Positions 28,901 through 38,161 of a stretch of DNA of 64,000 nucleotides are shown here, in pieces. Source of the stretch: Pseudomonadota bacterium (GTDB lineage Bacteria > Verrucomicrobiota > Verrucomicrobiia > Limisphaerales > SXTU01). Position 1 is the stretch's first letter. The number at the start of each line of letters is the position of its first letter. Under the pieces are notes generated by a model that saw only the letters and a program-made list of their open reading frames with translations, did not search any database and was not told the origin of the DNA. The position numbers and the translations under genes are program-made. The stretch lies in the NCBI GenBank assembly GCA_009922615.1, contig RFVF01000009.1, positions 1 to 64,000 of the forward strand. The letters are read 5' to 3'.

Positions 28901-29215
28901 GCAGTTGCCTGACCGCCACCGGCAAACTCCTGCGCGTCGCCGGCAATTGCCTTTCCGCCACAGGCAAGCTCCCGGGTGATTCAGGCAGTTGCCCCGGCGA
29001 GCCGGGCAACCTCCCCAGCGACTCAGGCAAGTCCCCGGGCGGCGCGGGCAGTTGCCTCCGTGATTTAGGCAACCTCCCGAGCCATTTAGGCAGTTGCCTG
29101 GACGGTTTAGGCAGTTGCCTGAACGACTTAGGCAATTGCCTGCGCGGCTTAGGCAAGGTCCCGAGTGGCTGGGGAAAGCCGCCGGACGGGATAGGCAACC
29201 TGCTGGAAATCAGGA
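28901..29215. repeat. Tandem array of about fifteen 21-bp units (GCAGTTGCCTGNNCGNNTTAG)
   Basis: Units begin GCAGTTGCC, GCAATTGCC, GCAACCTCC or GCAAGCTCC and end in TTAG, CAG or CGG, with a strict 21-base period. Being divisible by three, the array keeps frames open on both strands: minus strand a heptapeptide of the type RQLPKSF, plus strand GSCLNDL. Units diverge by up to half their positions, so the array is old or evolving fast. The stretch 28606-28744 has no gene I can support. Confidence 0.85.
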
Positions 29216-29234
29216 GGTTATCCGCCTTTAAGGC

Positions 29235-30917
29235 TCAATACACCAGCACCAGCACGGTGGCCTGCTCCACGGACTTCACCACGTCCTCGAACTTGCGGTC
29301 CTTCGTGTGGGCTTCCTTCAGCTTGGCGGCGACTTCGGGGACGGATTCCAGAAAGCTCAGGAGGTAGCTGCTCTTCACCGCGTAGTTCACGTTCTCGGCC
29401 AGTGCGCCGCTCGTGGCGAGGGCGGCCCGCTGGCTCAACTTCGCCACCACCACGCCGATGACGTTGCCCCGCTCGTCCACCAGCGCGCCGCCGGAGTTAC
29501 CGGGCTGGATGGGCGCGCTGATTTGGAAATGCCGCGCGTCATCCTGCGCCCCGGCGAGACTGGCAATCTCCCCTCTGGCCAGCTTGGGTGCGAAGCCCTG
29601 CAAGCCGGTGTTCGGGAAACCGACGGTGGCGGCGGTGGCCCCGAGCCGCACGCCGCGACTGGCGATGACGGGCAACGCTGTGAATTTCCCTTCTGCTTTG
29701 AGCAACGCAATGTCGTTTGCTTTGTCCACTTTCACAACTTTCGCAGAGATGGCACCCGCTGCGGTGAGCGCGCGCACAGTTGACCCTTCGTTGGCAACGT
29801 GCTGGTTAGTGATCAAATAGCCATCCTCAGTGATGAGGAAGCCGGTGCCAGAAGAAATCGGTCGCGGTTCGGCTAAGGCTCCGCGAGCAACGTTTTCGTC
29901 TGATGGCACAGCGGTTTTCGGCTTGAACTCGCGAGCCAATCGCTGACCTTCCGCTCTCTGTTCAGGGGTAAAGCTGCGTTCAAGGATCGCGTAATTCTCC
30001 TTTGCAGCTTCGACTCCTTGGGCACCGGCCAAAAGCCACCACTTGTAAGCCTCTATTTCATCCTTCGGAATGCCTGCGCCTTGGGCATACTTTAGACCAA
30101 GGTAAAACTGTGCATGAATTCCTCCCTGCTCCGCTGACTTGCGATACCATTTCACCGCCTCGGCTGCATCCTTCACCACGCCTTGGCCTTTGGCATACAT
30201 GAACCCGAGAGCAAGTTGTGCGCTGGTATCTCCTTGCTCCGCGGCGCTACGATACCACTTCGCCGCCTCGGCCTCGGCCTTCGCCACGCCGCGTCCAAAC
30301 TCATACATGCGCCCGAGGTTGAATTGTGCAACCGCACCCCCCTGTTCTGCTGCCTTGAGCGCCCAGCCTGCCGCCTCGCGTTCATCCTTTGTCACTCCTA
30401 TCCCCCTTGCATACGCATCAGCCATTGCACCTTGAGCCAGCGCATGACCCTGCCGCGCAGCTAAGAGGAACCACTTTATCGCCTCAACATCATTTTTTGC
30501 CGGGAATTGACCATACCTGTAAATGATACCGAGAGAAACTTGGGATTCTGCCACACCGAGCGCCGCTTTTGCCCTTACGTCTGGAAACGCCTGTTCAAAC
30601 CAAGCTTGGCCTTCGGCCTCGTTTTTTCCGACACCCAGGCCGTTGCTATAAATCAAGCCCAGTCTGGCTTGCGCATCACTCTGTCCTTGAGAGGCAGCCT
30701 TTCGATACCATTTCAGTGCTTCGACTAGGTCCGTCTTAGTCCCTTCTCCATACTGATACATGACGCCCAGAGCGAACTGGGCTACTGCGTCTCCATGCTC
30801 CGCCTTGGCTTCCGTAGTCTGGAAAAGCTTGCGAGGGACATCCGCTGGCTGAGCGCCAAGGTTTTGGATCAGTAAACCCGCGGCGCAGAGGAGGAGAGCA
30901 GCTAGGGAGGATTTCAT
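29235..30917 (-). CDS. Sel1-repeat protein with trypsin-like (S1C) protease domain
   Basis: Exported 560-residue protein. After a signal peptide (SSLAALLLCAAGLLIQNLGA) come about eight Sel1-type repeats (units such as AKWYRSAAEQGDTSAQLALG) to about residue 335, which usually bind other proteins. The rest is a chymotrypsin-fold protease with catalytic His in ITNQHVAN, Asp in KANDIALLK and Ser in QPGNSGGAL; no PDZ domain follows. Its last 30 codons are partly copied at 28745-28840. A periplasmic quality-control or signalling protease is plausible. Upstream is a small unknown gene 70 bases away. Confidence 0.88.
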   Translation of the reverse strand: MKSSLAALLLCAAGLLIQNLGAQPADVPRKLFQTTEAKAEHGDAVAQFALGVMYQYGEGTKTDLVEALKWYRKAASQGQSDAQARLGLIYSNGLGVGKNEAEGQAWFEQAFPDVRAKAALGVAESQVSLGIIYRYGQFPAKNDVEAIKWFLLAARQGHALAQGAMADAYARGIGVTKDEREAAGWALKAAEQGGAVAQFNLGRMYEFGRGVAKAEAEAAKWYRSAAEQGDTSAQLALGFMYAKGQGVVKDAAEAVKWYRKSAEQGGIHAQFYLGLKYAQGAGIPKDEIEAYKWWLLAGAQGVEAAKENYAILERSFTPEQRAEGQRLAREFKPKTAVPSDENVARGALAEPRPISSGTGFLITEDGYLITNQHVANEGSTVRALTAAGAISAKVVKVDKANDIALLKAEGKFTALPVIASRGVRLGATAATVGFPNTGLQGFAPKLARGEIASLAGAQDDARHFQISAPIQPGNSGGALVDERGNVIGVVVAKLSQRAALATSGALAENVNYAVKSSYLLSFLESVPEVAAKLKEAHTKDRKFEDVVKSVEQATVLVLVY

Positions 30918-30987
30918 GGTCCAAGCCTATGCCACGCGCTACAGCCGAGACAAGCGCCGGAGCGAGCCCTCTGAGAAAGCCAGCAAC

Positions 30988-31254
30988 TCAAGGCAGGCGC
31001 TCCAAGAAAAAATCTGCGGTAGCCGTGCTCCCAGCAATCGGCAAGAACTGGATTCGGTATCCCGCTTTTCCGGCCTCTTGTGAAATACTTGCAATCGTCG
31101 CAATGAAGCTATAGGGGATGTGTAGGTTGAACTTGGCTTCTCGAAGCATGTTTCGGATCCAGCTCTCAACTTCCTCCGGCGTGGCGTCTCGGCTTGGCGG
31201 ACGGACGTAGCTTTCCAAGTTTGCAGGCGGTCTCGACAGTTGGATTTGGGTCAT
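30988..31254 (-). CDS. Small hypothetical protein
   Basis: 88 residues, no signal peptide, no motif that I recognise. The sequence has a plausible folded composition (EEVESWIRNMLREAKFNLHI, then a mixed strand and helix half) and fits the gap between the ileS C-terminal part (20 bases upstream) and the Sel1/protease gene (70 bases downstream). No paralogue in the window. Moderate doubt remains that it is coding. Confidence 0.5.
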   Translation of the reverse strand: MTQIQLSRPPANLESYVRPPSRDATPEEVESWIRNMLREAKFNLHIPYSFIATIASISQEAGKAGYRIQFLPIAGSTATADFFLERLP

Positions 31255-31274
31255 AGTGACTTATTGCTTCACTC

Positions 31275-31700
31275 TCAAGCATGGGAAAGCGCCGTAGCGG
31301 CTTCAACGCAACGGGAGCAGAGAGTGGGGTGTTCAGTGTTCGTGCCTACGTCGGTTTCCCAGTGCCAGCAGCGTTCGCATTTTTGGCCGTCTGCTTTCTT
31401 AACGGCTGCGGTCCAGACCGGACTGTCCTGCTGACGGGCGACTCCCTCTATTATGAACTGCGATACGTTGAGCAGTTCCTTGAGCTCATTCTCCTGAGCA
31501 CGTTCCACTTCCGCTCCGTTTTCTGAGAACCCAATCCAAGAAACCTTTGCATCAAGACTCTTGCCAATGGTCTTGTCCTGCCGGGCTTTCTCCAGCTCGC
31601 CGAGGATGTGTTTTCGTGTCTCAAACAGCTTCCCCCATTCCGTTTCCTCGGCTTCGCTGCGGGTGAACCTCGCCGCTTCCCACTCGCTCAGATGCACGCT
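31275..31700 (-). pseudogene. ileS: C-terminal part of isoleucyl-tRNA synthetase, out of frame
   Basis: Continues IleRS in another frame from about SVHLSEWEAA to the stop: anticodon-domain end, then the zinc finger CERCWHW...CSRC that IleRS uses at its C terminus. It has no start of its own. Between this piece and the end of the main frame about 30 conserved residues and the frame are lost, so a full enzyme cannot be made from this sequence unless it contains an error. Confidence 0.85.
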
Positions 31701-34024
31701 AGGTGCAGCGCGGTCTGCGTGCTGCGGCGGCGCGCGGAGTTCGCGGGGTCGGTGTAGAGGCGGTCCTTCACCACGTCGTGGTAGATGGAACTCAGCTCCA
31801 CGGCGGCGAACTGGCTGAGTTTCTGATAGACGACGTGGAACTCGTAGGCGTCGTAGGCCGCTGCGACCGCCGCCTCCAGCTTCGCAAACTCGCCCAGCAC
31901 CCAGCGGTCGAGGCCGGTGAGTTGGGCGTCGGGCACGGTGTGCCGCGCGGGGTCGAAGTCGTAGAGGTTCGAGAGCTGGTAGCGGAGGGTGTTGCGGATG
32001 CCGCGATAGGTCTCGCTGACTTTCTTGAGGCGCTCCTCGCTCACGACGATGTCGTTGCGGTAGTCCTGGCTGGCGACCCACAGGCGCAGCACGTCCGCGC
32101 CGTATTCGTTGACGTAACGGTCGGCGGTCTGGGGCTTGGTGTAGCCGCCCTGGCCTTGCTTGCTCTTGGAAATCTTCTCGCGGTCCTCGTCCACCATGAA
32201 GCCGTGGGTGAGCACGGTCTTGAACGGCGCGGCCCCGTTGCCGGCGAGGGAGAGGAGCAACGAGGACTGAAACCAGCCGCGATGCTGGTCGGAGCCTTCA
32301 AGGTAAACGTCGCACTGGAATGGATGCTCCTTGCCGCGAATCTCCGGACGGCGCGCGATGACCGCACGGCTGGAGCTGCCGGAGTCAATCCACACATCAA
32401 GGGTGTCGGAGGACTTGGCGGTGGCTTCGGGGCCGGTCCAGTTGGCGGGGCGGCAGAGCTGCCAGAGTTCGGTGGCGGTTTTCTCGAACCACACGTTGCT
32501 GCCGTGCTGCTCGAAGAGGTCGGCGGCGCGGCGGACGATGGCAGCGTCGAGGATGGGTTCGCCTTGGGCGTCGTAGAAGGCCGGGATGGGCACGCCCCAA
32601 CTGCGCTGGCGCGAGATGCACCAGTCGGGCCGGGACTTCACCGCGCCTTCGATGCGGTTCTTGCCCCAGTCGGGAATCCAGTTCACGCGGTCGATCTCGG
32701 CGAGGGCGCGTTGGCGGAAGGTTTTTCCCTCGGCGGCGTGGTCCACCTTGATAAACCACTGGTCCATCGCACGAAAGATGATGGGGGTCTTGCTGCGCCA
32801 GCAGTGCGGGTAGCTGTGGTGGTAGTTCTCCTGATGCGCGAGGGCGTTGCGGACGCGCAGCTCGTGGAGGACGGCGTCGTTGGCGTCGCTCTTGCCGTGC
32901 TTTTCGAGGATGGACTTGCCGAGCAGTTCGGCGGGCATCTGTTGGTCGGCGGGCAGGTCGGCGGTGTGAGCGAGGCAGCCCTCGTCGTTGACGGGCGAGT
33001 AGATGGGCAGGCCCACGCTGCGGCCGAGGTTGTAGTCGTCCGCGCCGTGGCCGGGTGCGATGTGGACGAAGCCCGTGCCGGTGTCAGCGGTGACGAAGTC
33101 CGCAGGGAAGAGCCGGCCGGTGCGCGCGCAGAACGGATGCTCGTAGGTGAGCGTGGCGAGTTCGTCGGCGGAGACGGTGCGCTCGATTTGATAGCCGCCC
33201 GCCCAGCCGCATTTCTGCCCAACGGTTTCGAGCAGTGAGTTGCAGACGAGATAGACATTCCCGTCGGCGTGGATGCGCGAGTAGAAGAGCGACGGGTTGA
33301 AGGCGACGGCGAGGTTCGCGGGGAGCGTCCAGGGCGTGGTGGTCCAGATGAGGAGGAAGGTGTTCGGCTCGCCCGCGAGCTTGAACTTCACATAGACGGA
33401 CTGGCTGACGTGGTCGGCGTATTCCACTTCGGCCTCGGCGAGCGCGGTGCGGCACGGGATGCTCCAATACACCGGCTTCTTGCCGCGATAGACGAAGCCC
33501 TGCGCGACGAGGTCGGCGAAGAGGCGCAGCTCGTCGGCCTCGTATTCCTTGTTGAGCGTGAGGTAGGGATTTTGCCAGTCGCCGAAAACGCCGAGGCGTT
33601 TGAACTGGGTGCGCTGGAGGTCAATGTATTTGCGGGCGTAGGCGTCGCAGGCGGTGCGGATGGTGGCGGCATCGCTCGCGGTGTCGCCGGCCTTGCGCAT
33701 GTCCTGCGAGACCTTGAACTCGATGGGCAGGCCGTGGCAGTCCCAGCCGGGGATGTAGGGCGCGTCGAAGCCGCGCAGGGACTTGTATTTGATGATGATG
33801 TCCTTGAGCACCTTGTTCAGCGCGGTGCCGACATGGACATCGCCGTTGGCGAAGGGCGGGCCGTCGTGGAGGACGAACTTGGGCCGGCCCGCGCGGGCAG
33901 CGCGAATCTGCGCGTAAATGGCGTCGGCCTCCCAGCGGTCGAGGCGTTGCGGTTCGCGCGCGACGAGGTCGGCCTTCATGGCGAAGTCCGTGCGCGGCAG
34001 ATTCAGCGTGTTCTTGTAGTCCAT
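31688..34024 (-). CDS. ileS: Isoleucyl-tRNA synthetase, main part (frameshifted before C terminus)
   Basis: Charges tRNA-Ile; an essential enzyme. ATG at 34024 gives MDYKNTLNLPRTDFAMKADL; a longer frame upstream only translates a palindromic repeat. Class I motifs are present: PPFANGDVHVGTALNK (HIGH-type) and KISKSKQG (KMSKS-type), and the editing domain region is intact (TTPWTLPANLAVAFNP). The frame ends at 31688 right after RRRSTQTALH, inside the anticodon-binding domain, where about 30 residues are missing and the rest follows in another frame. Either a sequence or assembly error, or this copy is dead and a second synthetase exists elsewhere. Confidence 0.9.
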   Translation of the reverse strand: MDYKNTLNLPRTDFAMKADLVAREPQRLDRWEADAIYAQIRAARAGRPKFVLHDGPPFANGDVHVGTALNKVLKDIIIKYKSLRGFDAPYIPGWDCHGLPIEFKVSQDMRKAGDTASDAATIRTACDAYARKYIDLQRTQFKRLGVFGDWQNPYLTLNKEYEADELRLFADLVAQGFVYRGKKPVYWSIPCRTALAEAEVEYADHVSQSVYVKFKLAGEPNTFLLIWTTTPWTLPANLAVAFNPSLFYSRIHADGNVYLVCNSLLETVGQKCGWAGGYQIERTVSADELATLTYEHPFCARTGRLFPADFVTADTGTGFVHIAPGHGADDYNLGRSVGLPIYSPVNDEGCLAHTADLPADQQMPAELLGKSILEKHGKSDANDAVLHELRVRNALAHQENYHHSYPHCWRSKTPIIFRAMDQWFIKVDHAAEGKTFRQRALAEIDRVNWIPDWGKNRIEGAVKSRPDWCISRQRSWGVPIPAFYDAQGEPILDAAIVRRAADLFEQHGSNVWFEKTATELWQLCRPANWTGPEATAKSSDTLDVWIDSGSSSRAVIARRPEIRGKEHPFQCDVYLEGSDQHRGWFQSSLLLSLAGNGAAPFKTVLTHGFMVDEDREKISKSKQGQGGYTKPQTADRYVNEYGADVLRLWVASQDYRNDIVVSEERLKKVSETYRGIRNTLRYQLSNLYDFDPARHTVPDAQLTGLDRWVLGEFAKLEAAVAAAYDAYEFHVVYQKLSQFAAVELSSIYHDVVKDRLYTDPANSARRRSTQTALHLACI

Positions 34025-34035
34025 GCGTGATGCCG

Positions 34036-34134
34036 GAGGAGTGAGATTAAGCGTAAGCTCAAGAGCAAGAGCAAGAGGCAGCGGCGACCTGACTCTTACC
34101 CTTACTCTGACTCTTAAACCTAATCCCCTCCCCC
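34036..34134. repeat. Imperfect palindrome upstream of ileS (GAGTGAGATTAAGCGTAAG family)
   Basis: Left arm GAGTGAGATTAAGCGTAAG followed by CAAGAGCAAGAGCAAGAGG; right arm CTGACTCTTACCCTTACTC then CTCTTAAACCTAATCCCCTC, which reads back as a matching strand. The first 19 bases are identical to the copy near 328-346. Together with the promoter region of the response regulator it fills the 270-base gap; no gene is seen. Confidence 0.75.
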
Positions 34135-34221
34135 AAAGAGCGGCGACGCTAGCAGCCAGCCGGGGGGTAATCAAGTGGCGCGACAGCGTCGGGTGAATGT
34201 CGCCGGGCGGGGATAATTTGA

Positions 34222-34250
34222 TTGGCGGCCAACTAATTTATGGCTAAACA
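34222..34250 (+). promoter_or_regulatory. Possible promoter of the response regulator (TTGGCG-N17-TAAACA)
   Basis: TTGGCG (34222-34227) and TAAACA (34245-34250), 17-base spacer, about 45 bases before the ATG at 34295. Confidence 0.35.
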
Positions 34251-34294
34251 CTCCGTCCAATTCGCCGGGCACCGGTCCCGGTCACAGCCACCTA

Positions 34295-34882
34295 ATGAAG
34301 ATTCTGATCGCGGACGATGACCCGATCATTCGCCAGGTTTTGATGAACCTGCTGTCGAAATGGGGTTATAGCGTCGTTCCGACCACCAATGGCGCGGAAG
34401 CGTGGGAGGTGCTGCAGAACGACTCGTCGCTGCGCATCGGTCTCTTCGACTGGTTCATGCCTGAGATCAACGGCATGGAGCTCACGCGCCGCATCCGCGA
34501 CGCGAATATCGCGCCTTTTTACATCATGCTCGTCACTGCGCGCGGCGGGAAGGACAGCTTGCTCGACGCGTTGGAAGCCGGGGCGGATGATTTTGTCAGC
34601 AAGCCGTTCGACAAGGAAATCCTTCAGGCCCGCATCAAGGTCGGCGTGCGCTCGGTCGAGTTGCAGTCGTATCTAATCCAGCGTCTGTCCGCCGCCGAAA
34701 CGGCCATGCAAGGAGTGGCGCAGTTCAAGAATTTCATCCCGCTGTGCAGCGTGTGCGGTCGCGCGAAGGATTTGAACGACCAGTGGCACAAGTTGGAACT
34801 CCCATTCCAAACGGGCACGGGCGACACGGCCTTCCACCTCTGCTGTCCGGACTGCCGGGAGAAAATCAGCAAGGTGCGATAG
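34295..34882 (+). CDS. Response regulator with C-terminal cysteine-rich tail
   Basis: 195 residues. A CheY-like receiver (1-125) has the acidic triad (Asp7-Asp9), phospho-acceptor Asp52, Thr81 and Lys103 (SKPFDK). After a helical linker the tail has PLCSVCGRAK (Cys151, Cys154) and HLCCPDC (Cys183, 184, 187), a pattern often found at the end of stand-alone regulators; it probably binds zinc. There is no DNA-binding output domain. It may serve the Wsp-like CheA at 35801, which is on the other strand beyond mqnD, but this is only proximity. Confidence 0.88.
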   Translation: MKILIADDDPIIRQVLMNLLSKWGYSVVPTTNGAEAWEVLQNDSSLRIGLFDWFMPEINGMELTRRIRDANIAPFYIMLVTARGGKDSLLDALEAGADDFVSKPFDKEILQARIKVGVRSVELQSYLIQRLSAAETAMQGVAQFKNFIPLCSVCGRAKDLNDQWHKLELPFQTGTGDTAFHLCCPDCREKISKVR

Positions 34883-34897
34883 TCCTGAGCGCGGGCT

Positions 34898-35749
34898 TCA
34901 GACCACGAACTCCAGCTCCGGCTGGCGCGGAATGAATCCCTTCGCTGCCGCCTTCCCCAGAAAGCGCCGGATAGCCTCGCGTCCGCGCTCGCCGTAATCG
35001 AGCGTCCAGTGGTTCACATACATGCCGACGAATTTGTCCGCGAGGTCGTGCCCCATGCCGCGTGCCCAGCGCAGGGAGTGCGCCACCGCCTCGGGCCGGT
35101 GATCGAGGCTGTAGCGGATGCTGTCGGTGAGCAGGTCGGAGATGATCTTGCGTTCGGCGGGCGGGATGCGCTTGTGAATCACATTTCCGCCCAAGGGCAA
35201 CGGCAGGCCGTCGTTCTCGCTGCCCCACCACGCGCCGAGATCTTCGCACAACTGGAAACCCTGCTTCTCAAACGTGAGCTGGCCCTCATGGATGATCAGG
35301 CCCACGTCGGCCACACCGTTCTGCACCGCCTCGAAGATCAAATCGAACGGCACGATGACGTGCTCGAATTCGCGCGCCGGCTTGTCGAGATATAACTGCA
35401 ACGCGAGAAACGCGCTGGTCATGCGCCCTGGCACCGCGATGCGTTTCGTGGCGATGGCCTCGCGCGTGAGCGGGCGTTTGGCGATGAGCATGGGCCCATA
35501 GCCGTCACCCATGCTCGCGCCGCTGGGCAGCAGCGCATACTGGTCGCTCACGTGCGCGTAGGCGTGGATGCTCACGGCGGAGATGTCCAGCTCACCGCGC
35601 GTGGCGCGTTCATTGAGCGTCTGGATGTCCTGGAGGATGTGCTCGAAGCGGTAGCCGTGCGCGGGGATCAGCTCCTTGGCCAGCGCATAAAACATGAAGG
35701 CGTCATCCGGGTCCGGCGAGTGTCCGAGCGTCAACGTTCGTTGTGACAT
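34898..35749 (-). CDS. mqnD: 1,4-dihydroxy-6-naphthoate synthase-type MqnD
   Basis: Converts cyclic dehypoxanthinyl futalosine to 1,4-dihydroxy-6-naphthoate in the futalosine route to menaquinone. Residues 1-20 (TLTLGHSPDPDDAFMFYALA), DISAVSIHAYAHV, the GYGPMLIAK segment and IIHEGQLTFE are characteristic; length 283 is right. The fold is that of periplasmic binding proteins but there is no signal peptide. It lies 51 bases after the CheA stop and could be read from that operon. No other mqn gene is in the window. Confidence 0.88.
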   Translation of the reverse strand: MSQRTLTLGHSPDPDDAFMFYALAKELIPAHGYRFEHILQDIQTLNERATRGELDISAVSIHAYAHVSDQYALLPSGASMGDGYGPMLIAKRPLTREAIATKRIAVPGRMTSAFLALQLYLDKPAREFEHVIVPFDLIFEAVQNGVADVGLIIHEGQLTFEKQGFQLCEDLGAWWGSENDGLPLPLGGNVIHKRIPPAERKIISDLLTDSIRYSLDHRPEAVAHSLRWARGMGHDLADKFVGMYVNHWTLDYGERGREAIRRFLGKAAAKGFIPRQPELEFVV

Positions 35750-35800
35750 GCGCGAAAATGTCGGCTGCCCTGCGCCGCCTTGTCGAGCGGAGAAATGATT

Positions 35801-38161
35801 TCACACCGCCTCGCCGATGAGTTCCGCCACCGCACGCAGAAACGTCGCGTCCTGAAAACTTCCCTTCGTCAAAAACACATCCACGCCCGCGCGCAGGCCG
35901 CGCTGGCGGTCTTCCTCACGCTCCTTGTAGGTGATCATCATCACTGGCAGCGAGCGCAGCAGCACGTCGCCTTTGATGAGCCGCGTCAGCTCCGAGCCAT
36001 CCATGCGCGGCATGTCCATGTCCGTGATGACCAGGTCAAACCGGCCCGCGCGCACGGCGTTCCAGCCATCCATGCCATCCACCGCCACCTCGACTTCGTA
36101 ACCGTGCTCGACGAGCAGCTTGCGCTCCAGTTCGCGCACTGTGAGCGAGTCATCCACCACCAGCACGCGCTGGCGGTGACGGGCGCTGGCAGCGGGCAAT
36201 TCCTGGCGCACGCCGCCCGGCGCACCCGTAGACAGGCTGCGTTCGGCCGAGCGCAGGAGATCGTCGATGTCGAGGATCAGCACGGGCGAGCCGTCCTCCA
36301 TCAGTGCGCCAGCGGCAATGTCCTGCACCTTGCCTAGCTTGGGGTCCAACGGAAGCACCACCAGTTCGCGCTCGCCGATGAAGGCATCCACCAACAGCCC
36401 AATGCTCTGCTCGCGTTCGCCAAGCACGATGACGGGCAACTCGCCGTTCACGGCCACCGGCTCGCTCCGGCCCAGCACATCATGCGCGGCGACGAGCGGC
36501 AGCCGCCGGTCCTCGTGGAGCAGGAAGCGCCGGTCCCCGACGGTTTCCACTTCGTTGCGGGCGAATTTACGGGTGCGGCTTACGGCTGTGAGCGGCACGG
36601 CATAGGGCTCGTCCGCCACAGTCACGAGCAGCGCGCGGATGACCGAGAGCGAGAGCGGAAGCTGGAGCTGGAACCGCGTGCCTTCACCGAGCGTGGACAG
36701 CACCCTGACGGAGCCGCGGACGCTCTTGACCGTGTTCAAGACGATGTCCAGCCCGACGCCGCGACCGGACAATTCGGAAACACTTTCCTTCGTGGAGAAG
36801 CCCGGCAGGAAGAGGAATTCCAGCAGCTCCGGCTCGCTCAACTGGGCGGCTGTCTCGCGCGAAATCAGGCCTTTGGAAACGATCGACTCGCGCAGCCGGT
36901 GGGTGTCCACGCCCCGGCCGTCGTCCGCCACGGAGACCAACAGCTTGCCGTTGCTGTGCCGGGCCTCGAGCGTGAGCCGGCCGGCGCGGGGCTTGCCCTT
37001 GGCCACGCGGTCATCGGGAAATTCCAAACCGTGATCCAGGGCGTTGCGGAGCAGTTGCGTGATGAGCGGCTCGAGCTTTTCCAAAATGTCACGGTCCACC
37101 TGTGTGTCGGCACCGTGGATTTCGAGCGTGGCTTCTTTGCCAAGGCGTTTGCCGAGGTCGCGCACCATCCGGGGGAAACCCTGGGTGCCGTCGGAGAAGG
37201 GCCGCATCCGGCACGCGAGTGCGGCGTCATACATGCGACCGGAGAGGGTCGAGGAACGCCGGCCCAGGTTCTCCAATTCCACCAGCCGGTCGCCGAGATA
37301 CTGCCGCGATTCGGTGACACACACCTGCAAGGTGTGCAATTGGTCGCGCAGCCGGCCGGTCACCATTTCCGTGGGAATGGTTTCGCGGACATGGTCGAAG
37401 GCGGCGCTCAAATCAGTGAGCTGCCGCTTCAGGCGCAACAGCGTCTCGGTGAAAGGGCGGAGCCGATGGGCTTGCACTTGAGATTCGCCGGCCAGCGCAA
37501 GCAACCGGTTCAGGCTGTCCGCCGTGATGCGCAACGAGCGATCCGCCTCGTCCTTCGTCAAACTCGGTCCTGCGGTCGGAGACTCTTCACCAAAGGCGGA
37601 CGCTGGTGTGCCGGGGGAAATGCCACTCGTAGTGGGGGCTCCGCCTGCTTGGGCGAATTTCTCCGCCTGAGAGTGAACCTCCATCAGCACCGTGACGTTG
37701 CGGAGGTAGGTTTCGATTTCCGCCGCGTGGTCATTGCTCCATTGCTCCATCTCGGCTTCGGGCGTGTGGGCAATGCGGTCGAGCAGGTCCACGCCTTCGA
37801 GCATCATGTCCACCAACAGCGTGGCGAAGGCGGTCTGGCCGCGGAATTTGGGCGACAGATCCTCGCGATCCAGCAGGCCGGCGACGGGCTTTTGAGCGAG
37901 AGGCACGGGACTGCGTTGGGCGGCTTCCAGCGCGTCTTCCATCACATGGGCTACGCGGACGGCGGTGTCGAGGCTGACGAGACGAGCCGCCCCCTTGAGT
38001 GAATGTGCCGCGCGCATCAGCTCCTTGAGATGCTCGGGGGTGGCGCCCTTTTCGAGATCGAGCAGGCCGCGATTGAGCACGGCGAGTTGTGTCTCAGCCT
38101 CGGCCTTGAACAGGTCGAGCATGGAGAAGCTGCTCAGGTCTTCGGGCAGGGAGTGGCTCAT
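35801..38161 (-). CDS. CheA-REC hybrid histidine kinase (WspE-like)
   Basis: Kinase of a chemosensory system, about 786 residues from the ATG at 38161. Hpt domain at the start with phosphorylated His53 (RAAHSLKGAAR), then dimerisation and ATPase parts (RNALDHGLEFP N-box, GRGVGLDIVLN), a CheW-like domain, and a C-terminal receiver (VLVVDDSLTVREL, ITDMDMPRMDG). This order is that of WspE and similar CheA-REC proteins. Start chosen at MSHSLPEDL because its ATG overlaps the stop of the upstream CheW gene (ATGA), a sign of coupling. Output partners (GGDEF or methylation enzymes) are not in the window. Confidence 0.92.
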   Translation of the reverse strand: MSHSLPEDLSSFSMLDLFKAEAETQLAVLNRGLLDLEKGATPEHLKELMRAAHSLKGAARLVSLDTAVRVAHVMEDALEAAQRSPVPLAQKPVAGLLDREDLSPKFRGQTAFATLLVDMMLEGVDLLDRIAHTPEAEMEQWSNDHAAEIETYLRNVTVLMEVHSQAEKFAQAGGAPTTSGISPGTPASAFGEESPTAGPSLTKDEADRSLRITADSLNRLLALAGESQVQAHRLRPFTETLLRLKRQLTDLSAAFDHVRETIPTEMVTGRLRDQLHTLQVCVTESRQYLGDRLVELENLGRRSSTLSGRMYDAALACRMRPFSDGTQGFPRMVRDLGKRLGKEATLEIHGADTQVDRDILEKLEPLITQLLRNALDHGLEFPDDRVAKGKPRAGRLTLEARHSNGKLLVSVADDGRGVDTHRLRESIVSKGLISRETAAQLSEPELLEFLFLPGFSTKESVSELSGRGVGLDIVLNTVKSVRGSVRVLSTLGEGTRFQLQLPLSLSVIRALLVTVADEPYAVPLTAVSRTRKFARNEVETVGDRRFLLHEDRRLPLVAAHDVLGRSEPVAVNGELPVIVLGEREQSIGLLVDAFIGERELVVLPLDPKLGKVQDIAAGALMEDGSPVLILDIDDLLRSAERSLSTGAPGGVRQELPAASARHRQRVLVVDDSLTVRELERKLLVEHGYEVEVAVDGMDGWNAVRAGRFDLVITDMDMPRMDGSELTRLIKGDVLLRSLPVMMITYKEREEDRQRGLRAGVDVFLTKGSFQDATFLRAVAELIGEAV

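Noticed and set aside
28614-29198. Minus-strand 194-codon protein of RQLPK-type repeats
   Set aside because: Its tail is a decayed copy of the protease end with a lost stop and then runs into the thiC promoter; kept only as a repeat and a relic.
28901-29215. CRISPR array
   Set aside because: Units are contiguous without spacers, diverge from one another, and no cas gene is near.
28783-29367. Plus-strand protein of GSCL-type repeats
   Set aside because: A 21-bp array keeps frames open on both strands, and the frame also runs antisense into the protease gene; no evidence of a start or fold.
34025-34174. Longer N terminus for IleRS
   Set aside because: It translates the palindromic repeat into RVRV and LALA runs; the family start is at 34024.
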